From Propionibacteriaceae bacterium UBA5174 (GTDB taxonomy: Bacteria; Actinomycetota; Actinomycetes; Propionibacteriales; Propionibacteriaceae): a stretch of 46,134 nucleotides of DNA. Shown one piece after another: positions 40,435 through 46,134 of this stretch (position 1 is its first letter; each line of letters begins with the position of its first letter). The translations under genes and the position numbers were made by a program. The notes under the pieces were generated by a model. The model saw nothing but the letters and a program-made list of their open reading frames with translations, searched no databases and was not told the DNA's origin. The stretch lies in the NCBI GenBank assembly GCA_002413345.1, contig DHWU01000056.1, positions 14,536 through 60,669 on the forward strand, in the 5' to 3' direction.

Positions 40435-42156
40435 TCAGAAGACTTGCCGCAGGTTGGCCTTGGTCAGATCCACCAACTCATCACCGCGACCCGACAGCAA
40501 AGCCTTCATTGCATAAAGCGCGAATCCTTTGGCTTGGTCGAACTTGATCGAGGGCGGCAGCGTCAGCTCTTGGCGCTCAGTGACCACGTCAACCAATGCT
40601 GGCCCGTCGTAGGCGAACGCCTCCGCCAGTGCAGCCTCAAGATCCTCCGAGCGTTCCACCCGGATCCCCTTCAGCCCAGCTGCCCGCGCAATGCCCGCCA
40701 AATCAGGGTTTTCTAGCCCGGTCGCGGTGGTCAGAAAGCCAGCGGCTTTCATCTCCAACTCCACAAAGTTCAGTGAAGAGTTGTTGAACACCACTAGTTT
40801 CACCGGCAGCCGGTTTTGGGTCAGAGTGAGCAACTCCCCCAGCAGCATTGCCACGCCACCATCACCACAAAGCGCCACTACTTGGCGTCCACGCTGCACT
40901 GCGGACGCCCCCACTGCTTGGGGCAAAGCATTGGCCATCGAGCCGTGCAAGAACGAGCCGATCAGGCTGCGCTTGCCATTCATCTTCAGATACCGCGCCG
41001 CCCAGACCACCGGCGAGCCAACATCGGGAATGAACACCGCATCGTCGGCGGCCAACTCATCAATCAACCGCCCTACGTACTGCGGATGAATCGGCTCAGC
41101 ACCCTTTCGCGGGGTGGCCAGCTCATCGAGTTTGGCCCGAGTCTTTCCGTAATGCTCACGCGAATCCAGCAGGTGGCTGCGCTCCTGCTTGCGCTCCAAC
41201 AGCGGCAACAGTGCGTCCAAAGTGTCACCGACATCGCCAACCAGGCCGAGCTTCAGCGGTACCCGGCGTCCCAGATGCTCCCCGCGCAGATCAATCTGGA
41301 TCACCGTGGCGTGCTCTGGCAAGAATGGACGGTACGGAAAGTCGGTACCCAGCATCACCAAGGTGTCGCAGTTCTCTAAGGCACGGTAGCCGGAGGCGAA
41401 ACCCACCAGCCCGGTCATGCCCACATCGAATTGGTTGTTGTACTCCACAAATTGTTTGCCGCGCAGCGTGTGCACGATCGGGGCCGCCAAGGTGTCGGCC
41501 AGAGCAATCAGCTGATCGTGCGCACCCTCACAACCGGCACCGGCCAAGATCGTCACCTTCTTGGCCGAACCCAGCAAGGCGGCCGTTTCGGCAAGCTCTG
41601 CAACCGAGGGCAGCACTCTGGGTTTAGTTGCCCGCACTGCAGTGACGGTGTTGTCTACCGCCTCTGACAACGCCACATCCCCGGGAATCACCACCACCGC
41701 AACACCTCGCTGCTCCACGGCAGCCTGCATCGCGGTACGCAGGATTCGCGGCATCTGGACCACCGAGGAGACGTCTTCGGCATACACCGAACAGTCCCGG
41801 AAGAGGTCCTTAGGGTTCGTCTCTTGAAAGTAGCTGCTACCCATCTCTGAGGTGGGAATCTGCGCCGCGATCGCCAACACCGGCACCCGGGAGCGTTGAG
41901 CATCAAAAAGCCCGTTGATCAGGTGCAGGTTTCCTGGCCCACAGCTACCCACACAAACCGCAATCTCTCCGGTCAGTGCCGCTTCGGCGCCAGCGGCGAA
42001 GGCCGCGGCTTCTTCATGTCGGACGTGCACCCACTCGATCCCCGAACCCCGCAGGGCATCGGTGAAACCGTTGAGTGAATCGCCAGGGATGCCATAGACC
42101 CGCTTGACCCCGCTGGCCACCAGAGTGGCAACAATGTTCTTGGCTACCGTAGCCAT
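40435..42156 (-). CDS. poxB: Pyruvate oxidase / ubiquinone-dependent pyruvate dehydrogenase
   Basis: The 573-aa thiamine diphosphate enzyme has GIPGDSLNGFTDAL, HVRHEEAAAFAAGAEA with catalytic Glu, VGSCGPGNLHLINGLFDA, and the TPP motif GDGGVAMLLGE ... NNSSLNF. It decarboxylates pyruvate to acetate and passes electrons to the quinone pool. The C-terminal amphipathic helix of E. coli PoxB is not obvious. ATG 42154-42156 has AGGAGGG. It is convergent with malic enzyme, whose product pyruvate could feed it. Confidence 0.93.
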   Translation of the reverse strand: MATVAKNIVATLVASGVKRVYGIPGDSLNGFTDALRGSGIEWVHVRHEEAAAFAAGAEAALTGEIAVCVGSCGPGNLHLINGLFDAQRSRVPVLAIAAQIPTSEMGSSYFQETNPKDLFRDCSVYAEDVSSVVQMPRILRTAMQAAVEQRGVAVVVIPGDVALSEAVDNTVTAVRATKPRVLPSVAELAETAALLGSAKKVTILAGAGCEGAHDQLIALADTLAAPIVHTLRGKQFVEYNNQFDVGMTGLVGFASGYRALENCDTLVMLGTDFPYRPFLPEHATVIQIDLRGEHLGRRVPLKLGLVGDVGDTLDALLPLLERKQERSHLLDSREHYGKTRAKLDELATPRKGAEPIHPQYVGRLIDELAADDAVFIPDVGSPVVWAARYLKMNGKRSLIGSFLHGSMANALPQAVGASAVQRGRQVVALCGDGGVAMLLGELLTLTQNRLPVKLVVFNNSSLNFVELEMKAAGFLTTATGLENPDLAGIARAAGLKGIRVERSEDLEAALAEAFAYDGPALVDVVTERQELTLPPSIKFDQAKGFALYAMKALLSGRGDELVDLTKANLRQVF

Positions 42157-42588
42157 GACCCTCCTAGGGGAGTTGGACTTGCTCCCACCTCAGCAACGAC
42201 CTGGCCGGATTTATGCCACCCACCCGCGACCAGCGGCTCTTTCAAGGCCAGCGTCCGCGCAGACAACATTCACCGCGAGCACCGGCACCTCCCCCAAATA
42301 CGGCCTTCACTAGGCAACGCACAGCTGACCACCCGAGGGAAGCTGAGCCCGAGTACGCGCTTGACCCTCAGAACTTTCACCACCACCCACCACCCAAACC
42401 GCCAACCAACTGCAATCGCGGCGACTCTCCCCCGTCGAGATTCAACTCGCCCTAGGCTCTTGGCGGCACCAACCCCCGGCGGCACCCCAGGCCAGGCCAA
42501 GCTGAGGAATGTTTAGGCGGAGTCCTTTGTTCGCCCAATGAGACATGCATCCCAGATAATGGTCTGAAAAAGGAGCGAATCAGTCAGC
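42157..42588. promoter_or_regulatory. Divergent intergenic region poxB / MHS transporter
   Basis: These 432 bp hold no gene I can support. The leader of the transporter ends in AAAAAGGAG (42567-42575), 13 nt before the ATG, a somewhat long spacing. No clear operator was seen. Confidence 0.3.
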
Positions 42589-43986
42589 ATGACCACCACC
42601 CAAACCCCCCTCAACAGTCCGGCCCGCGTGATCGGGGCCAGTCTGGTAGGCACCACCATCGAGTTCTACGACTTCTACGTGTACGCCACCGCAGCGGTTC
42701 TCGTGTTTCCCCAGCTGTTCTTCCCCACCGGGAACTCGACCACTGCACTGATCGCCTCATTCGCAGTCTTCGGCGCGGCCATGATCGCGCGCCCGATCGG
42801 CGCAATCTTCTTCGGCCACCTCGGCGACCGGCGCGGGCGAAAGACCACCTTGGTGATCAGCCTGCTCACCATGGGGGTGGCTACCTTCGTGATCGGGTTG
42901 CTGCCGACTTTCCAGACCGTGGGCATCCTGGCGCCCGCAATGCTGCTGATCCTTCGCCTAACCCAGGGGTTCGCGATCGGCGGTGAATGGTCCGGTGCCG
43001 CGTTGGTCGCCACCGAGAACGCCCCCGCTGGCAAACGCGCCTGGTACGGCACCTTCCCCCAGCTTGGGGCGCCGCTGGGCTTCATCATCGCCAACGGCCT
43101 GTTCTTGATAATCAACTTCACTCTGCCCCACCCCAACGACCCGCTGCTGAAATCGCAGGCCTTCCTTGACTGGGGTTGGCGAGTGCCCTTCCTGTTCTCT
43201 GCCGTGATGGTGATCGTTGGGCTGTGGGTGCGCCTGCGGCTGGTGGAGTCTGAGGCCTTCGTCCAAGCCGAGAAGCGGGGAGCGATCCGCAAGCTGCCAC
43301 TGGGTGCCACTTTCCGACACAACTGGCGCGAGGTCATCCTGGGCACCTTCATCATGCTGGCCACCTACGTGCTGTTCTATCTAATGACTAGCTTCACGCT
43401 CACCTTTGGCACTGCAAAGACCACTGCCACCCCGGCCGGGCTAGGCATTTCATATACCAACTTCGTGTTGATGCAGATCATCGGCGTGGTCTTCTTTGGG
43501 ATCTTCACCCTGGCTTCTGGCCCGTGGGCTGACAAGCTGGGACGCCGAAGGCTACTGATCTGGGTCACCTTGGCCATCATCATCTTTGGGTTGAGCTTTC
43601 CGCTGTGGCTGAGCCCCGGTTCGGCCAACACTGGGCTGACTCAGGTCTTCTTGATCATCGGGTTCACCTTGATGGGAATCACCTTCGGACCGATGGGCGC
43701 GATGCTGCCCGAGATGTTCCCAACCAATGTGCGCTATACCGGCTCGGCCATCTCTTACAACGTCTCCAGCATTCTGGGTGCCGCCCTGGCCCCGATCATC
43801 GCGGTGGCGCTTTGGGCTCAGGCTGGTGGCAGTACCTGGCTGGTGGGGGTGTGCCTGGCTGGTGCCAGCGTGCTGACCCTGATTTCGCTACTCCTGACCA
43901 AGGAGACTAAAGACACCGACTACTCGATGGTCTCCGCCCTCGAATCCCCACCGATTCTCGCCGACGACGAACCAACTCCCCGTTAA
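42589..43986 (+). CDS. MFS transporter, metabolite:H+ symporter (MHS) family
   Basis: The 465-aa protein has 12 membrane helices. The start GTTIEFYDFYVYATAAVLVF and the GHLGDRRGRKTTLV loop, followed by QGFAIGGEWSGAALVATENAP, are hallmarks of the MHS group (ProP, KgtP, ShiA). These carry carboxylates, betaines or osmolytes with protons. The substrate is not predictable. The gene ends 5 bp before a repeat array whose first hairpin may act as terminator. Confidence 0.92.
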   Translation: MTTTQTPLNSPARVIGASLVGTTIEFYDFYVYATAAVLVFPQLFFPTGNSTTALIASFAVFGAAMIARPIGAIFFGHLGDRRGRKTTLVISLLTMGVATFVIGLLPTFQTVGILAPAMLLILRLTQGFAIGGEWSGAALVATENAPAGKRAWYGTFPQLGAPLGFIIANGLFLIINFTLPHPNDPLLKSQAFLDWGWRVPFLFSAVMVIVGLWVRLRLVESEAFVQAEKRGAIRKLPLGATFRHNWREVILGTFIMLATYVLFYLMTSFTLTFGTAKTTATPAGLGISYTNFVLMQIIGVVFFGIFTLASGPWADKLGRRRLLIWVTLAIIIFGLSFPLWLSPGSANTGLTQVFLIIGFTLMGITFGPMGAMLPEMFPTNVRYTGSAISYNVSSILGAALAPIIAVALWAQAGGSTWLVGVCLAGASVLTLISLLLTKETKDTDYSMVSALESPPILADDEPTPR

Positions 43987-43990
43987 GCAT

Positions 43991-44191
43991 CGGGAACCGT
44001 CCCCTTTTTGCGCAGCTCGCGGGGACGGTTCCTTTACGAGCAGCGGTTCGGGGACGGTTCCTTTACGAGCAGCGGTTCGGGGACCGGTTCGGGGACGGTT
44101 CCTTTACCAGCAGCGGTTCGGGAACCGTCCCTTTACCAGCAGCGCACCGGGAACCGTCCCTTTACCAGCAGCGGTTCAGGAACCGTCCCCG
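43991..44191. repeat. 29-bp-period REP-like array with inverting core
   Basis: The near-palindromic 12-mer core occurs as GGGGACGGTTCC at 44021, 44050 and 44091, and as GGGAACCGTCCC at 43992, 44120, 44149 and about 44179. The linker TTTAC[G/C]AGCAGCGGTTC keeps one orientation while the core flips. An extra 12-bp unit sits at 44079-44090. The first two cores face each other with a TTTTT stretch and may terminate the transporter gene. GGGACGGTTCC-type repeats are known in many bacterial genomes, often linked to REP transposases; no transposase is here. Confidence 0.85.
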
Positions 44192-44396
44192 ACTGAGCTC
44201 CGACTGAGCTGAGTCGCTGCGCGAATCTCGGGTGTGGACGCTGCCTTACCGGCAAAAAGATCCGATCTCAGACACTGAAACAATTCCTTTCCAGACCGTA
44301 ACCCGTGTGTAACACTTATCTCAGGCATCCTCCGTATGACCGTTCTGGTTCGAGAAGCGTCCAAGAAGGACGAGAGTTGATTCGAATCGTTCGTGG

Positions 44397-44426
44397 GTTG
44401 TGTTGTGATGCGATTTCCAACACAAC
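44397..44426 (+). promoter_or_regulatory. Perfect inverted repeat before the AnfO-like gene
   Basis: GTTGTGTTG (44397-44405) and CAACACAAC (44418-44426) are exact inverse copies with a 12-bp spacer, ending a few bases before the TAGGAGCT ribosome site. It could be an operator or an RNA hairpin that controls access to the start. The region 44200-44396 holds nothing I can support. Confidence 0.65.
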
Positions 44427-44442
44427 GCTTTAGGAGCTAACG

Positions 44443-44871
44443 ATGAAGATAGCAATGCTGCTGGATGCTGCTGGCCGGGCCGTTCGCCCAGAGTCCGAAG
44501 GCACCGTGTACGTGTACGAACGTCACGGCAACGAATGGGTGGTGACCAGCAAGCGCCAGCATTCAGCCGTCGACTGCGACACCGTCGCCACGATGCGCGC
44601 CAATCTGAGTGAACTTTGCGACTGGCTCGGTGACTGCACCGTCCTGGCCGCTAAGGCGCCCCGCGGATTCGGACGCCTGGTCTTCAACCAGAAGCACGTC
44701 AACTTCTGGGCCATCGACGGCGACCCCAAGAACTACCTCGATCAAATCGAGAGCTTCTACCGGTTGGGTGCCAGCCTGAAGGAAAGGCCACCAGCAAAGC
44801 CTGAACCGAGTTCAGCCGAACTTAAGCGCAGCTACGCCCCACGAGACTCACCAGAGTCTCGCGGGGCGTAG
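44443..44871 (+). CDS. AnfO-like (Fe-only nitrogenase accessory family) protein
   Basis: The 142-aa protein starts MKIAMLLDAAGRAV, then VYVYERHGNEWVV and DCTVLAAKAPRGFGRLVFNQ, with FWAIDGDPKNYLDQIE. That pattern resembles AnfO-family proteins, which also occur in genomes without nitrogenase and whose role there is unknown. The last ~14 codons (SYAPRDSPESRGA and stop) coincide with a large hairpin, so the C-terminus may be acquired from a repeat. ATG 44443 follows AGGAGCT. Confidence 0.55.
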   Translation: MKIAMLLDAAGRAVRPESEGTVYVYERHGNEWVVTSKRQHSAVDCDTVATMRANLSELCDWLGDCTVLAAKAPRGFGRLVFNQKHVNFWAIDGDPKNYLDQIESFYRLGASLKERPPAKPEPSSAELKRSYAPRDSPESRGA

Positions 44872-44875
44872 CTGC
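44828..44875 (+). terminator. 21-bp-stem hairpin covering the AnfO-like stop codon
   Basis: GCAGCTACGCCCC + CGAGACTC (44828-44849) pair with GAGTCTCG + GGGGCGTAGCTGC (44854-44875), with one A/C mismatch and an ACCA loop. No T-run follows. It lies between two convergent genes and may terminate both transcripts. Confidence 0.8.
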
Positions 44876-44939
44876 ATCTGTTGGCTAATCGCCACCTTGG
44901 GTCGTCAGGTAGTCCAAGACAACCCAACGGTCACCATCG

Positions 44940-45296
44940 TCAAATCAAGCAGGCGTCGGTACGCGACACAAAGTGTCGCCCGTCCACAGTTCCCAAAGAG
45001 AATCCTTCCGGACCCCCATCGGCGACATCCAGAATGAATTCCGGATGCCCCAACGCCTTGTCCAGCGAGGCGTCTATATAGAACTGCGATCCGTCGACAT
45101 CACCAAGCAACACGTCCGCATCACCGGTAAGGAAGTCCCCCTCCGGAAAACACATTGGCACGCTGCCAGCGCAGCAGCCTCCAGACTGGACGAACATCAC
45201 CTGCCCACCAGCCCGTTCCCGGACCGCCACCAAAGCGGTCCGGGCAACGGAGGTGGCGGACAACCGCACCGCCGCAGTCGGCAGTGACTCAGTCAT
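44940..45296 (-). CDS. DUF779 protein
   Basis: The 118-aa protein is a member of the DUF779 family, which is nearly always found beside aldehyde dehydrogenases. Features are FVQSGGCCAGSVPMCFP (a Cys pair plus a third Cys), DVLLGDVDGSQFYID and EFILDVADGGPEGFSL. The cysteines suggest metal or redox binding. ATG 45294-45296 is chosen with GAAAGAAG upstream; GTG 45302 is an alternative. It follows the dehydrogenase gene by 34 bp. Confidence 0.88.
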   Translation of the reverse strand: MTESLPTAAVRLSATSVARTALVAVRERAGGQVMFVQSGGCCAGSVPMCFPEGDFLTGDADVLLGDVDGSQFYIDASLDKALGHPEFILDVADGGPEGFSLGTVDGRHFVSRTDACLI

Positions 45297-45330
45297 TTCC
45301 ACTTCTTTCGGTTGTGAGAACTAGTTCAGA

Positions 45331-46134
45331 TCAGAAGAATCCAAGCTTGTTCTCCGAGTAGCTGACCAAAAGGTTCTTGGTCTGGCTGTAGTGATCCAAC
45401 ATCATCAGGTGGTTCTCTCGACCAACCCCAGACATCTTGTAACCACCGAAGGCGGCGTGTGCCGGATAAGCGTGGTAGCAGTTCGTCCACACCCGGCCAG
45501 CCTTGATCGCCCGGCCCATCCGGTAAGCGCGGTTGCCATTACGCGTCCACACTCCCGCACCTAGGCCATACAGCGTGTCATTGGCGATCTGCAGGGCTTC
45601 GGCGTCATCACGGAAGGTGGTGACCGCCAACACCGGACCAAAAATCTCCTCTTGGAAGATCCGCATGGTGTTGTCGCCCTTGTAGACCGTCGGCTTGAAG
45701 TAGTAGCCGTCCGCCAGATCGCCGGTCAACCCGCTTGGGTCACCGCCGATGAGCAGTTGGGCGCCTTCATCGGCGCCGATCTTGCAGTAGGAACCGATCT
45801 TGTCCATCTGGTTGGTCGATACCTGGGCGCCCATCATCGTTTCGGTATCCAACGGACTGCCCAACTTGATGGCCTTAATTCGATCCAGGCAGCGCGCCAT
45901 GAACTCGTCATAGATGCTTTCCTGAACCAGAGCCCGGGACGGGCAGGTGCAAACCTCACCTTGATTGAAGGCGTAGAGCACCAAGCCTTCGATCGCCTTG
46001 TCGAGATAGGCATCGTCGGCGTCCATCACGTCTTCGAAGAAGATGTTGGGGCTCTTGCCCCCCAGCTCAGTGGTGGACGGAATGATGTTCTGCGCGGCGT
46101 ACTGCATGATCAACCGACCGGTGACCGTTTCACC
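45331..46134 (-). CDS. Aldehyde dehydrogenase, C-terminal part (5' end outside window)
   Basis: 267 codons are present; the N-terminal half lies beyond 46134. The catalytic Glu is in TTELGGKSPN and the nucleophile Cys in FNQGEVCTCPSRALVQ, with the later EEIFGPVLAVTTF and GLGAGVWT motifs. The end, SYSENKLGFF, is that of ExaC/AldB-type acetaldehyde dehydrogenases. The DUF779 neighbour supports this. It oxidises small aldehydes to acids with NAD(P) and could take the aldehyde made by the phospho-lyase near 9.6 kb, which is inference. Confidence 0.92.
   Translation of the reverse strand, partial: GETVTGRLIMQYAAQNIIPSTTELGGKSPNIFFEDVMDADDAYLDKAIEGLVLYAFNQGEVCTCPSRALVQESIYDEFMARCLDRIKAIKLGSPLDTETMMGAQVSTNQMDKIGSYCKIGADEGAQLLIGGDPSGLTGDLADGYYFKPTVYKGDNTMRIFQEEIFGPVLAVTTFRDDAEALQIANDTLYGLGAGVWTRNGNRAYRMGRAIKAGRVWTNCYHAYPAHAAFGGYKMSGVGRENHLMMLDHYSQTKNLLVSYSENKLGFF

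Noticed and set aside
43991..44191. CRISPR array
   Set aside because: Linkers are nearly identical rather than unique, the core changes orientation, and no cas genes are present.
44008..44196. 62-aa open frame in the repeat array
   Set aside because: It is made only of repeat units (Ser/Gly/Thr-rich) and has no ribosome site.
44443..44871. Evidence for nitrogen fixation
   Set aside because: Only an AnfO-like gene is present; no nif, vnf or anf structural genes are in the window.

Overview
The window comes from a high-GC actinobacterium. The type II fatty-acid genes in the order acpP-fabF-accD, the actinobacterial family DUF3145, a moxR/DUF58/VWA operon and a tandem DUF2202/OmpR two-component locus all fit. 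I lean towards a Propionibacteriales-like organism, but the sequence alone does not fix the family.

Layout. (1) 1-2904: end of acpP, then fabF and an AccD6-like carboxyltransferase. (2) 3105-12462: a probable catabolic cluster. A minus-strand operon (small membrane subunit, sodium/solute symporter, amidase, two choline/ethanolamine-kinase-like proteins, SDR dehydrogenase) lies divergent from a class III PLP enzyme of the phosphoethanolamine/phosphohydroxylysine phospho-lyase clade, a GntR/UTRA regulator and a HAD phosphatase. Together they suggest uptake of an amide of an amino alcohol, release of the amino alcohol, O-phosphorylation, and phospho-lyase cleavage to an aldehyde. (3) 12501-20255: DUF3145, the moxR-DUF58-VWA-VWA operon, a Ser/Pro-tailed membrane protein, a Cof-type HAD, a sirtuin and a small conserved protein. 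(4) 20280-26180: tRNA-Asn, a CBS protein plus SLC13/ArsB-type transporter, a DUF2202 protein with a two-component system, tRNA-Met and a GH25 muramidase.

(5) 26344-33770 is a defence/toxin island and the most interesting part. It starts with yefM-yoeB and ends with a phd-relE pair. Between them are a Fic protein and a ~4.3-kb block bounded by imperfect direct repeats of ~450 bp, each carrying the yoeB 3' part and the fic 3' end. The block holds two compact minus-strand operons. One encodes an unusual reverse transcriptase (YNDD active site) translationally coupled to a HEPN-type protein with an RNxxxH motif. The other encodes two different TIR-like (ThsB/DUF1863-like) proteins followed by a three-helix RipA/8xMP-like membrane protein. 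Both look like antiviral systems: an AbiA-like RT/HEPN pair split into two genes, and a Thoeris-like TIR pair with a membrane effector candidate. A transaldolase fragment near 33060-33164 marks a broken gene at the island's right side.

(6) 33935-46134: a DHA2-type MFS exporter, a small unknown protein, UbiB-family kinase with its PadR regulator, NAD-type malic enzyme, pyruvate oxidase (poxB), an MHS-family MFS transporter, a 29-bp-period repeat array whose core flips orientation, an AnfO-like protein whose 3' end is a long hairpin, and DUF779 with the start-less end of an ExaC/AldB-like aldehyde dehydrogenase.

All family assignments are from reading motifs by eye; no database search was run.
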